A stretch of 64,000 bases of DNA, taken from assembly GCA_002398365.1 (NCBI GenBank), contig DGYK01000065.1, positions 14,904-78,903 on the forward strand, read 5' to 3'. Source of the DNA: Flammeovirgaceae bacterium UBA5008 (GTDB lineage Bacteria > Bacteroidota > Bacteroidia > Cytophagales > Cyclobacteriaceae). The notes under the pieces are model-generated. The model saw only the letters and a program-made list of their open reading frames with translations, did no database searches and had not been told where the DNA came from. Shown here piece after piece: positions 8,075-20,700 of this stretch (positions are counted from its first letter, which is position 1; each line of letters begins with the position of its first letter). Made by a program: the position numbers and the translations under genes.

Positions 8075-11000
8075 TTAATGAACTTGTAAAAATAGATTCA
8101 CCGGAATGTGGATGATCGAATAAAAACCATTGGATCTGTTCTTATCGATTCGAAAAGTGCCACCCATGGTAGTCACGCGCATTTCGATATTGCTAAGACC
8201 TCGGCCGTCTGTCTTTTGATTTCTGATTCCGCTACCATCATCTTGATAGGTGAATAACAATGTGTCTGCATCTTGACGAAGAACCATTTCAATTTGTTTG
8301 GCTTGAGAATGTTTGAGTGTATTATTCACCAACTCCATAAAAATACGGTATAAGTTCAATTCTACCGTCATCGGCCATCGCATGGAAACATCCGGTGTTT
8401 CAAACATTACTTTCAATTTTTGAGCCTCATTGATTTGTTGCATCGTAGACTCGATGGTTTTGATCAAGCCAAATTCATTGAGCGTGGGCGGCATTAATTC
8501 ATGACTGATTCTTCGCATGGTGGCCAGCGCAGCTTCCGTCAATTTAAAAACTTCCAACAGATTCGGTTCCAGATTACCCATGCCTTTGGCATAGAGGTCG
8601 CGCACCCGCACAATGTGCATGCGGGCGATGGAGAGCACGGCACCCAGTTCATCGTGTAGATCTTGTGAAATTCGCTTGCGTTCTTCATCGAGCGTTTCAA
8701 TACTTGTTTTTAATAATTTTTGCTGATGGAAAAACTTCACTTCCAACTCCAGCAAATCTTTCGTTTGCTCTAACTCTAAATTTTTCTCTTTCAGCATGGC
8801 AGCCTGCTCCAACAGCGTGGCATTTTGAAAAGCAATTTCCTTGTTCTGTTGTTGAATCTCAATGGTTCGGTCGGCTACAATTTTTTCCAACTGAATCGCT
8901 CGATTCTTCAACGAATGGATATGTACATAATAAAATCCCGGAAGCACCATCAACGCTGCTAACGAAATTAAAATCCACAACCAAGGTTTTCTCCAAAGTG
9001 GTGCATCGATGACGATGGGAAGTAGGGTAGCTTCTTCCTGCCAATTACCGTAGGAGTCAGAGGCTTTCACTTTAAAAGTGTAACTGCCCGGTTGGATGTT
9101 GGTGAAATTGATGTGTTGCAAAGAACCGATGTCGTGCCATTGATTATCATAATTTTCTAACATGTAGCGGTAACGTGCTCTTGCGGGGAGTGAAAAACCT
9201 ATCGTGATAAAATCAAATCCAAAATCACGCTCACTATATTTCAATGTAAAATAAGATGTGGTATCTGTTTTTTTCAAAAAATCTTCATAGTTCGTGATCT
9301 GTTTTCCGTTGACGTAATAGCCCGTGATGGTTGCTTTCGACACCGGGTTGCCGGTATTAATTTTTTGAGGATCAAAATACGTTACACCATTAATTCCACC
9401 AAAATACATTCTTCCAGACTTCGACTTAAAAAAAGCGCCTGTATTAAACTCATTGGATTGCAGTCCATCGAATACATCAAAGTTTTGCATCTGACGGGTT
9501 TCCGGATTGAATTTACACAGCCCTTTGTTTGTGCTGAGCCAAAGGTTGCCATCATTGTCTTCTAAAATTCCATACACAACATTATTGGGAAGTCCATCTT
9601 CAACCCGGTAGTGTGTAAACTTATCTTGCTCCGGGTGATAGAGGCATAGTCCATTGCCACCCGTACCAATCCACATTCTTTTTTTTGAATCGCGGAAAAC
9701 ACATTTAATGCCACCTGCCGCCTGAATAAAACTATCATCATTGGGATGGTTGTAAAACTGCTTGATTCGTTTTCGGGTACTGAACTGATAAAGGTTTAAG
9801 GGGTTGGGAGCTGTAGCTCCAAACCCAACCCAAACTGTATCACCATACACCTGCAATTCCTGAACATCGTAAGAAGATATTTCATCAAAAAGGAATTCCC
9901 ACTTTCCATAATTCAATAATTTAATCCGGGCACCTGCGATGATGGCTCGTTTGATCTTGGGGTAAAGTTTAATATCTCGGTGCTGCGATAAGCCTGCTGA
10001 AATAAATTTATCACCCTTCAACAGCCAGGCTTCATCTTCGTTTAATAACCATAATTCACCAGCCTCATCAGTCATGATGTGTCGGATGCGGCCCGGGGCT
10101 GATAAAGGAATTGATTTTTTTGCAGATAAGTCAACCACATCGATACCATCAGGTGTACTAACATAGATAATGGTGTCGTTGTTCGTATAAATGGCATCCA
10201 CATAATTTTGCCGGAGGCGAAGGGTACTATTGCTAGATGTGCCCAGATAGCCGAACTGATTAGCGCGTGGGTTGTATTTCTTTAAGCCATAACCCAGCGT
10301 ACCAATCCAGATGACACCATCGCGCGTTTGGTACAAAGCTCTGATGGGATTGCTTGCGCTACCTACTATTTCGAAAGAGGAGATCTTATCGTTTAGATTG
10401 CCTTGTTTGTCGTATATCAAAATATGATCATCCCAGGCAAGCCACATGTCGCCATTGGTCATGTTGTGCATTTGAACGTAAGAAGCCCAGTACTTGAACC
10501 GATAATCCACTTCCCACTTGCCTGGCGAGACGTATTTCAATAAGAGGGATTTGAAAAATGTATAAACTTGGTCTTGGGCCGGTAGATAGAAAGCTCCTAA
10601 TATTTCGGCTGGGGAATACATCCAGTCTTTTACTCCGGGTAATTTTTGTAGCGTGAATGTATTGCCGATCACAAAATTGCCTTTGGCTTTTGTCTTGAAG
10701 AAGGCTACTACCGGCTTGCCAACAATCTGCTTAAACTCATCTTGCAAAAAAAATTGTTTCCGTCTTATGTCAAAGTGAAAGAAGCCTTCGTTTGTGCTAA
10801 GTGCAATTACACCGGGTGAATATTCTGCAACAGACCAAATGTATACTTCAGGATTCATCGCCACTCCGTCAATCGCCAGTTTGTAATTTGAAAATGTATC
10901 GGTGGAAGGATTGTATTTGCTCAGATAACCAAGTGTCGCTACCCAAAGGTTTTTTTCAACGTCTACAAACAGATGCGTGATTAAGTTCTTTACAATGGAA

Positions 11001-11227
11001 AGCGAATCACTTTGCCTGTTACGATAAATCTTAAAGGTTTGACCATCGTATCGGTTGAGGCCATCTTGTGTACCCACCCACAAGTAGCCAATTTCATCTT
11101 GCACTAAACAGGTAACTCCAGACTGCGATAACCCTTCGTTGATCGACAGATCTTCAAACCGATACGTCTTTTGGGCGAGGGAAACCAAAGATGCAAACCA
11201 CGTAAGAAAAAAAAGAATAAATCTCAT
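8075..11227 (-). CDS. Two-component-propeller sensor histidine kinase (HisKA_3 type)
   Basis: 1050 residues. A signal peptide (1-19) is followed by beta-propeller repeats of the two-component-regulator type (about 20-640), with hallmark segments such as GYLWVGTQDGLNRYDG, GVIWIGTLGYGLKKYNP and GNLWLSTNKGLCKFNP. A Y_Y_Y domain follows (about 660-740; GSYTFKVKASDSYGNW). Then come one membrane helix (about 748-768), a long coiled coil (about 775-845), a HisKA_3 dimerisation domain with phospho-acceptor His858 (QDLHDELG), and an HATPase domain (LVNNTLKHS N-box; DDGSGI; GRGLSNIEMR). It lacks a fused receiver or AraC output, unlike classical hybrid regulators, and instead pairs with the NarL regulator 6 bases downstream. 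The periplasmic propeller presumably senses an unknown ligand. Confidence 0.93.
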   Translation of the reverse strand: MRFILFFLTWFASLVSLAQKTYRFEDLSINEGLSQSGVTCLVQDEIGYLWVGTQDGLNRYDGQTFKIYRNRQSDSLSIVKNLITHLFVDVEKNLWVATLGYLSKYNPSTDTFSNYKLAIDGVAMNPEVYIWSVAEYSPGVIALSTNEGFFHFDIRRKQFFLQDEFKQIVGKPVVAFFKTKAKGNFVIGNTFTLQKLPGVKDWMYSPAEILGAFYLPAQDQVYTFFKSLLLKYVSPGKWEVDYRFKYWASYVQMHNMTNGDMWLAWDDHILIYDKQGNLNDKISSFEIVGSASNPIRALYQTRDGVIWIGTLGYGLKKYNPRANQFGYLGTSSNSTLRLRQNYVDAIYTNNDTIIYVSTPDGIDVVDLSAKKSIPLSAPGRIRHIMTDEAGELWLLNEDEAWLLKGDKFISAGLSQHRDIKLYPKIKRAIIAGARIKLLNYGKWEFLFDEISSYDVQELQVYGDTVWVGFGATAPNPLNLYQFSTRKRIKQFYNHPNDDSFIQAAGGIKCVFRDSKKRMWIGTGGNGLCLYHPEQDKFTHYRVEDGLPNNVVYGILEDNDGNLWLSTNKGLCKFNPETRQMQNFDVFDGLQSNEFNTGAFFKSKSGRMYFGGINGVTYFDPQKINTGNPVSKATITGYYVNGKQITNYEDFLKKTDTTSYFTLKYSERDFGFDFITIGFSLPARARYRYMLENYDNQWHDIGSLQHINFTNIQPGSYTFKVKASDSYGNWQEEATLLPIVIDAPLWRKPWLWILISLAALMVLPGFYYVHIHSLKNRAIQLEKIVADRTIEIQQQNKEIAFQNATLLEQAAMLKEKNLELEQTKDLLELEVKFFHQQKLLKTSIETLDEERKRISQDLHDELGAVLSIARMHIVRVRDLYAKGMGNLEPNLLEVFKLTEAALATMRRISHELMPPTLNEFGLIKTIESTMQQINEAQKLKVMFETPDVSMRWPMTVELNLYRIFMELVNNTLKHSQAKQIEMVLRQDADTLLFTYQDDGSGIRNQKTDGRGLSNIEMRVTTMGGTFRIDKNRSNGFYSIIHIPVNLFLQVH

Positions 11228-11261
11228 CTACTGGTATTAAATCGTTCTTCTATTTTTTAGC

Positions 11262-11278
11262 ACGTATTTCAATTCGTA
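11262..11278. promoter_or_regulatory. Palindromic motif copy 1, upstream of the sensor kinase
   Basis: ACGTATTTCAATTCGTA is centred on C11270, 35-51 bases before the kinase start on the minus strand. The left half matches the consensus ACGTATTTCAAATACGT exactly and the right half is degenerate. Two further copies lie at 21432-21448 and 23666-23682. Confidence 0.4.
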
Positions 11279-11585
11279 ATAATGGTTCAGCACCTCTCCA
11301 CACAATAACCCTGCAATCTGCAAGTCAAATAAAGGAGGTGGTAGCATAAAAACATCCGATTTTAAAAATAGACATAAGTACCTGTTTTTGAAAACGTAAA
11401 AGGGGAAGTCGTTTTGCAGCACTTTCAGAGGGATCGCTGTAATCTACATATTCAAATATTGGTTAAAAATCAAATAGAAAAGCAGACAGCAACGCATGTT
11501 GCCGCCTGCCAATTCTAAACCCAAACATGAGGAGGAACAAAACTCATCAAAGTTTATTTGCCCGTCAATGGATAAAAGTATGTGA

Positions 11586-11729
11586 TTTTTGAAAACAGTG
11601 ATTTCTACCCGGTTGAGTGTAAAGAAGGATTGGGAACAGGAAGTGATACGATCAGAACCACTAAAAGAAGTCAGCCACCCTGAACAAGTAGTTATAAGGG
11701 TTTTTAAAAACAGTTATTTCTACCTGTTT
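11586..11729. promoter_or_regulatory. Two direct repeats in the leader of the giant surface-protein gene
   Basis: The 554-base gap between the kinase and the giant gene has no convincing gene. It contains two similar copies of about 29 bases, 115 bases apart: one begins TTTTTGAAAACAGTGATTTC (11586) and the other TTTTTAAAAACAGTTATTTC (11701). Both continue into CTACC. A third partial match, TACCTGTTTTTGAAAACGT, lies near 11380. The downstream copy ends about 53 bases before the ATG at 11782. They may be regulator binding sites or a promoter duplication; nothing in the sequence decides. Confidence 0.4.
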
Positions 11730-11781
11730 TTTAATGCAAGCTGAAAGGGAGATTTGTAGTAGGTGAAAAAACACTTGATAT

Positions 11782-14700
11782 ATGGCCAAATCGAAGTCTA
11801 TAGCTGATCATCCGAACAAAATTAAAAACGATTTACTCACCTTCGATCAATACGAAATTTTTTACAGACGATTTCAAGCTAAAGCAACGTGCGGTTGTGA
11901 ATACCTGTCTAAAATTACCAAAGCAATCATAGCCCTCTCGTTTTTAATCGCGATTGAGAGCACTGGGCTAATGGCGCAAACCCTTAATGTGAAGCAAGCT
12001 GCTTTTGTTCAAAATGGGTATGGATCATCTCCTAGTCTTCTTAAAGCGGGAAATGTTTTTGTCGCGGGCAACTATGCCTACGTAACAGGACAGGATTATA
12101 TGCAGATCATTGAAATTACTTCACCGGGCAACCCAATTCCACGAGGCGTGATATATAATGGTCAGGGTGGTGCGCAATTTTTAACGCCAACAGGAATTTT
12201 TGTATCAGGGTCGTATGCTTACATCGTCACGCACAATTATCAATTAGAAATAATAAACATATCCAACCCCGACAATCCACAACACATCGCAGTTTACAAA
12301 ACAATGACAGATGCACTTGGCGATTTGGGTTGGGCAAGAGGCATTCACGTGCAAGGAAATTACGCATATATAAGTTCGGCAACCAAAGGCACTCAGGTAA
12401 TTGATGTTTCCAAACCTGCTGAACCCAAATATGTCACTTTTATTGGCGGAACTTCATCACGGGTTACCATTGCGACAGTCAAAGGAATCACTTACGCTTT
12501 TATGGTGAGTGGTAGTTTGCTGCGAATTGCCAATATCAGCAACCCTTTATCTCCGATAACTTTGGATCTTAATGGCGCTGCCGCAGGCTCTGATTATGAC
12601 TTGGGCTCTGGCAACGCTACCGATGTGGCGGTTGCCGGCCACAACGTTTTTGTGACCACTAGGGGCATTCCTCCGACCTTCAATCCCACTGCCGATAATA
12701 AGCTAATGAAAATCAATGTAGGCAATATGGCCAGCCCTCAGCTGAGAGGCACAATTACCACTGCCAATATCAACGACCCTCCCACGACAACGCCATATCT
12801 TACCGGGCCCTTGTCAGTACGGGTTTTTGGATCGCAAGTCTATGTGCACGGTGCATTGGGTACGCTAATGGTGGCAGACACTGCAGGTACAATAAGTAAC
12901 GCTATCAGCCATAGGGCCAGCCTTTACAATGCCAACATGGCAAATGAATACAACTACCCAACCAGAATGGCGGTGGCGGGCAACCACGCTTACATACCCG
13001 GTTACACCAGCGGCACACTCACTATTGTAGACGTAAGTAATCCTCTCAGTCCGTTTGTTAAGAAAACCATCAACACGGGTACAAACGGAGTTCAAATGCA
13101 AGGTCCTCGCAAGGTAGTGATCAAAGATAATTTTGCCTATCTCATAAGCAATGATGATTCATCGCTCGAGATCATCAATATCAATAACCCCTACAGCCCT
13201 CTCCATGCCTGCAAATTCACTGTAGCCAATGGCGCAGGCAATGGTCCGCGGTCGTTATTTGTACTGGGCACCTACGCATACATCGGCACTTCCAACAGCA
13301 TCGAGATAGTGGATGTTTCCAACCCATACTTCCCAGTGTGGGTAAGCCGGGCTCAAAACGTGGGGGCTCCGTCAATTATACTAAATGATGTGAGAGACCT
13401 ATCAGCCCTTTCAGTTGGTGGGAAAACCTTTGTAGCAGCTGCCTCGAGAGGAAGTAACAGTGTTGCGATTATTGACGTGACTAATCCTGCAAGCCCCGCC
13501 CACAAGGCAACCGTAAACGATGGTCTTGGATCGGCACCTTTTCTTAATTCGCCCACTGGAATTTACATATTCGGGACGGATGCCTACGTTTTGTCGCGGC
13601 ATAGTACCAACGTCACGGATAATCTAGGGGCGTTGCAAATAATAGATCTTAAAAATTTGGCAGCGGGTAACCCGATCGTTACAGGATTCTTGCAGGGAGT
13701 GGGAAGTGATTGGCAACCTACCAATGGAGAGGGAGACCAATCGAGTAGTCCAGGCTTCGGAGCAAATCGGATTGTAATCGCGCAAGTCGGGGCAACCAGG
13801 TATGCCTATATAGCCGATACCAGGAATGCTGCATTAAAAATTGTAAACGTGACTAATAACCTTGCGCCCGTTCTAACCGGTAACACAGGCCAAAGGGGAA
13901 GTCTTTCTGGCAGCAAAGGCATTGCCTTGTTTGACAAGTATGCGCTGGTAAGCTTTTTCAATCTCGATGGTGCGCCCGCACCAGCTGACTTTGGAGTAGA
14001 TATATGGGATGTCAGCAACCCGGCCCTTCCAGTGCACGTCATCAACCCAATAACAAATAACAATCTCAATGGAACCCTCAGGAACAGCGATGGAAATGGG
14101 GCAAACCTATATACGCCAATATCGATAACCGTTGATGGCACGTATGCTTATGTGGCCGTAGATGGATTTATTGACCAGGGACTTAGTGTATTGGACTTGT
14201 ACTCTCCGGATATTGCTTCCGTTTCTGGTTTTTCTCCGCTCAGCGGCTCAGTTGGATCCTCTGTGACTGTCAACGGGAGCAACTTCAACACCTTGTTGAC
14301 AGCTACCATCGATGGTATTCCAGCCACAGTGACCAATGTTACAGCCAGCACACTTACACTCACCGTTCCGCCCAACGCCACTATAGGAAAAATCGCCATC
14401 TTTGGCAGCAAGGAATTGGCCAGAAGCAGCGCCAATTTTCTGGTGATTCCTAATGCCAACCCGGCCACCACGGTAACTCAAAACAGTTTCACGGCCAATT
14501 GGTCGGATGTGGGAGCAACAACCTATTTCCTTGATGTTTCGACCAACAACTCATTCTCAACTTTTATAGCCAGCAATAACAACAGGAACGTTAGCAACGT
14601 AACGTCAGCCTCCGTATCAGGACTCGCTCCCGGTACCAACTATTTTTATCGCATAAGGTCTAACGATGGCACTACTTCATCCGGTAATTCATCTTTTGAA

Positions 14701-17700
14701 TCAGTGCTCACCATTCCAGCAACACCAACACCGGGTGCTACAACGGCCATTACCCAATCTGGCTTTACATTAAACTGGAATGCTGTGGGTGGTGTTGTCA
14801 GCAACTATTTTCTGGATGTAGCAACCAATGTGAGTTTTACCAACTATGTGCCGGGTTACAATAATCTGAGTGTGCCGGGCAATGTGACTACACAAGTGGT
14901 TTCGGGTTTAAACCCAGGTACCTATTACGCCCGCATTCGTTCTGCAAACGCGAGTGGTTCTTCACCCAACTCTACCATAGTGACCGTTGCCACGGTGCCT
15001 CCCAATCCAATTGCGGTGGAATCTTCTTCAGTCACTTCTACTGCATTTGCAGCCAAGTGGAATTCATCAACCGGTGCAACCAGTTATCTGCTGGATGTAT
15101 CGAGAGATAATTTTGCCACATTCGCAAAAACAGCGTGGCTTAATGGAGCCAACAGAGCTTTTGTATCTGGCAATTATGCTTATGTGGCCAGTGAGTTTGA
15201 TGCGGCTCTTCAAATTGTAGATATCAGTAATCCGGCCAAACCGAAACCAGCAGGAACTTTATTAGATGGCGGAAGCGGAATACCTTATCTATCAAACGCG
15301 TATGGTATTGACGTGGTAGGCAATTACGCCTATGTTTCAGGCTACAATGACAATGCATTAGAGATTATTAATGTATCCAATCCGGCAATGCCTGTTCACA
15401 CCGGCAGTTTGTTGCACGGTGCCGGAGGCGCGACATTAATCAACCCCACCGGAATAGATGTGTTTGGTAACTATGCGTATATCGCAAGCTTTAATGGCGA
15501 TGCGCTGGAGATCGTTGACATTACTAACCCGAACACACCGATTCATGCCGGTAAGATTTTGAACGGTGGGACTGTGGAATTAGATGGTTGCATCGAAGTG
15601 AGCGTTGATCCTGGCGGTGTCTATGCGTATGCGTTGGCAGGAGTTAGCGGAGCTTTAGAGATCATAGACATTACCAATAAGTCTGCACCCACGCATGTGA
15701 GTAAAATCACCAAAGCTACGGTGCCTGAACTTGCCTCTGCACGGGGTATGTTTGTATTGGGCAACTACGCCTACATTGTTTGCAACACGAATAATGCGTT
15801 GGTCATTATTAACATCACCAACAAAGCAGCCCCGGTTTTGGCAGGCAAACTTTTAAACGGTGGTGGTGGCGGAGCAGGTGCTTCTTTGCTGAGCCCCAAT
15901 GGAATTTTTGTATCTGGCATCTATGCGTACATTGCCAGCACCAACAGCAACGCATTACAAATTGTAAATGTTTCTAATCCGACAACACCAACTCATGTCG
16001 GTAAAATCACCAGTGCCGCTGCTCCGGCACTTGGTGGGGCCTTCAATGTTTTTGTCTCCGGCAATCATGCGTATGTACCTAGTCGATTGCAAAACGCGCT
16101 GACAATCGTGGATGTTTCGATACCGGCAACCCCAACACAAAAAGGCACCATCAGTTCCGCATCGTTAAGTTCAATCAATGTGGGCACGGATACAACGTAC
16201 AACGTATCAAATGTTTTACCGGGTACCTCCTATCAATATCGTGCTCGGGCCATTAATTCCAGTGGTACTTCGGGAAATTCCAATATCATTTCAACCATCA
16301 CCATACCCGCTGCCCCTGTTGCCATCGCTCCCACTGCTATCACCAACACCTCGTTTACCGCAAACTGGAATTTATCTACTGGTGCCACGTCTTACACACT
16401 AGAGTGGTCGACTAACGTTAATTTCAGCTCTCTAGCAGGAAGCTACACCTCTACAGGTATTGCTTCTTCTTACTTGGTAAACGCGAATGCGGAAGGTTCT
16501 TATTTCTATCGAGTGACGGCAACCAACTCGAGTGGAACTTCAGTAGTATCCAATGTAATTAATCTGAAAACATTATCCGGTGAGCCTGGTACCCAAGCTT
16601 CTTCCATTCTCTTCAGCGGTGTATCTAATACATCCTTTACCATTAATTGTACTTCGGGCACCGGAAACAACCGGTTGATTGTGGTAAGTGCCGGAGTCCC
16701 GTTGAATGCCTTGCCGGTAGATCAGATATCGTACAATGCTAGTCCAGTTTTTGGTTCGGGTTCCGCTCTTGGAAACGGCTTTGTGGTGAGCAATAATTCC
16801 AGTAATTCAGTCATTGTCACAAATCTCCAGCCTGCCACCACTTACTTCGTTCAGGCGTTTGATTTTTTCAACGCTCCGGTTACGGGAGGAACTGAAAATT
16901 ACATAACCAGTACTGCCACAGGCAATCCGGCCAGTCAAATAACATTATCCACCCCACCTGCTATTCAACCCATCAATTTAAATTTTACCAATATAACCTC
17001 TAACTCATTATCAGCTTCTTTTAATGCAAATGGAGGAAGCCCCTCTGGATATTTGACTGTGCGTTCATCCACTTCAGGTATTCCGATTGCTCCTACGAAT
17101 GGGGTTGTATATTCGAACGGAAGTACGATTGGAAGCAACACCGTAGTATACGTTGGAAGTGCAACCTCATTTAGCGAAAGTGGTTTGACAGCGGGCAGTA
17201 CGTATTATTATACAGTGTATCCGTACAACGGAAGTGGCTCAACATTGAATTACTTAACCGCACCTGCATTATTACAAAAATCAGTAACCATGGTGCCTCC
17301 GGCACCAGTAGCCGGATCAGCCACCAATGTTAAAGAAACAGAATTTACAGCCAACTGGTCTTCCGCTAATGGTGCCACCGGATATTCGCTTGATGTTTCA
17401 TCCGATAACTTTATCACATTTGTACAAAAAGATTTGCCTGTTACAGGTACATCTATAATCATTTCAAATTTATTATCTGGCACATCGTATCAATATCGGG
17501 TAAGGGCAAACATTGTTACCGGCTCTCTTGTTTCAACTTATTCAAACTCCACGTTTTTAATCACACGACCCACTGCACCTGTAGCACAAAGTCCATCTTC
17601 GGTAACCCACAATTCATTTACTGCCCGATGGACTCAGCCCAAGGGTGCAACCGATTATAAATTAGAAGTATCGCTTAATAGTGATTTATCAAGTCCGATA

Positions 17701-20700
17701 TTTAATGGTAGCACAGGTGATGTTTCTGCTTATACTATCCCGGTACCAACCCCTGGTGTTACCTACTATTATCGAGTAACCGCGAGCAATCAGACGGGTT
17801 CATCAGCAGTATCTAACATTATTCAATTAACCTCATTGGCAACGCCAGCCAGCACACAATCATCAGGTATTACTTTTTCAAGCGTTACGAGTAACAGCAT
17901 GACGGTCAATTTCTCTTTAGGAAATGGTACCTCTCACTTAGTTGTTGCCAGCGCAGGGTCACCGCTGATCACTGCATTACCGGATAATCAAAGAAATTAT
18001 GTGGTTGGCGAGGCCATCGGAAATGGCTTTGTGGTGGGCATTACAACGAGTGCCACATTTGTTAATGTTACCGGCCTTTCACCATCCACAACTTATTTTT
18101 TCCAAGTGTTTGATTATGCTGGTGCTGGTTTAACGGCCAACTATTTAACTACTACAGCTGCTAATAACCCTGCCAGTCAGGCTACGTTGGCTTCGACCTC
18201 CACACTTACCCAACCTGCTAACCTTGTTTTCAGCAACATCACTACTACATCGTTAACCGGTAGTTTTACCGCTGCAGGTGGCAGCCCCAGTGGTTACCTG
18301 GTGATACGATCAACAGCAGCAAGTATACCAACTGCACCTGTTAACGGAACAACCTACATAACCGGTTCAATTTATGGCACAGATAGAGTTGCTTTTGCGG
18401 GGGCTGGTATATCTTTTAATGATAGTGGCTTAGGCAATGGTATAACCTATTATTATACTATCTATCCGTTTACCGGTAGTGGGCCCACAACAAATTATCT
18501 AACGAGCAATCCCCTTCAAAACTCCGTAACTACTATTCCACCTGCACCGGTTATTGCAAATGCAAGCGCAATAGGATCTAATGGATTTACGGCAAACTGG
18601 TCGGCTACAACAGGGGCCGTTGATTACTTGCTGGATATTTCGACAGACAATTTTACTACACTGGTTCCCGGTTATAGTAGCTTATTGGTCGGTTCTGTTA
18701 CCAGTTATCAGGCAGCAGGGCTTATTGCTGGCACTTCCTATCGATACCGGGTAAGAGCCAGAAACAACTCGGGTATTTCCGTAAGTTCAAATTCCTCAGC
18801 GGTTACTACACTGCCATCACCACCAACGGGTTTAAGTGTTTCCAATGTGGCTGATAATTCCTTTTCATTAACTTGGTCGAAATCATTAGGAGCAACCGGT
18901 TATTTTATTGATGTTTCACCGAACAGTTCATTTACCACACTCACTTATAACAATATCAATGCTGGCGATGTTTCTTCATTTTCTATCGGTGGATTAACGG
19001 CAGGTAGCACTTATTATGTGCGTGTTCGGTCATCGAATACTACGGGATCTTCTTCGAACTCATCATCCGTTTCAGCCACTACCTATGCCGTTTTTCCAAG
19101 TCAGCAATCCGGTAGCCTATCGTTTAGTAATGTGAACAGTACTTCCATTACCGCAAATTTCACATCCGGCAATGGATCATCCCGATTGATGGTTGTTAGT
19201 TTTGGTGCGCCTCTCACAGCCACGCCTGTTAATGGTTTTTCATATAGTGCCGACACCAAATTTGGCTCAGGTACGCCTATTGGAAATGGCTTTGTAGTAA
19301 GCACGGGGGCGGGTCCGGTAACGGCCACTAATCTACAGCCAACTTCTTTATACTACTTTCAAGTTTTTGAATTTAATGGATCGGGCGGGACGGAGAATTA
19401 TAATAAACAGACCGTGATCGGTAATCCATTAAGTCAATCTACTATTTCATTTACTCCACTAGAGCAACCCACTAATCTTTTATTCTCCGGACAAACATCT
19501 TCATCGGTTAATGTTTCATTTACACCAGCGGTCAATAATCCATCAGGATATTTAGTGCTTCGCACAACCAATGCTGCACCTTCGGTTGCACCCGTCAATG
19601 GAACAGCTTATACAATTGGAACATCCTTAGGCAATTCCGTGGTGGCCTCTGTTGGACCGAGTGTTTCATTTTTTGATGGTGGATTGCCTACGGAGAAAAC
19701 TTACACCTATACGGTATATGCGTATAATGGAGTTGGTTCAACTTCCAGCTATCGGGTGGTAAATCCATTACAGGCTAATGTAATTTTGGACACAACCCCT
19801 CCGGTGATTAGCTTCCCGATCAGCAACCCTACCTCCATCACCGAGGGTAATACACCCTTGTTTAATGCAACGGTCACCGACAATGTGAGCGTAAACTCAG
19901 TGACGTTCTTTTATCGAGGAATTTCGCAATTAAATTTTAAAAGCGTTGCTATGAATAGTGGTACGAGTAACAATTACTCAGTGCAAATTCAATCCGATTG
20001 GTATGACTCACTGGGATTGGAGTACTATGTACAGGCGATTGATCAGAATAATAATACATCTGCTCGCGGCAGCAGCTTCTTTGCCCGATTGATAAAACCA
20101 TCCATTACGTTGCCATCGCTGCCAACCGGCACCGGGTTAGCCGATTATCGAATCGTGTCGTTCCCCTACTTACTTCCTGTAAATAATGATGTAACAACTG
20201 TCTACAGCAATGTTCCATGGAATGATAATACAAAGGCAGGGCTGTGGTGGTGGAATCCTTCTGCGAATAACGGGCTGGGCGGCTACGATCAGTATGGAAA
20301 GAGCCCCACCTTGAGAACGATTGATCCCGGCAAGGGCTATTGGGTGATCACCAGTTCACCGGTAACACCACAACTTACCAATGTGCCGGCACCGAATTAT
20401 AATAAAGATAAGTTGTATCAAATGAATTTGAAGCCCGGATGGAATCAAATCGGCAATCCCTATCCCATTTCAGTTTCATGGGATGAAGTGATTGCCTATA
20501 ACGAAGCGCGCGGCTCAGGAGCATTTGGCAAACTCAATATCTATGACGGTCAGACCATCAAAGAAGCAACGGGAAACACTTTATTGAAAGCTTTTCAGGG
20601 AGGCTTTGTTAAGAACCTCACCTCCTCTGATATCACCCTACAAATTCCTATGCCCGGACAAGCGAAAGGTGGTAGAAAAGCAACTTCAGAAAATAGTGAC

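Noticed and set aside
11237..11422. Small gene upstream of the sensor kinase on the minus strand
   Set aside because: The 61-codon frame has no family features or start signals and overlaps the likely kinase promoter.
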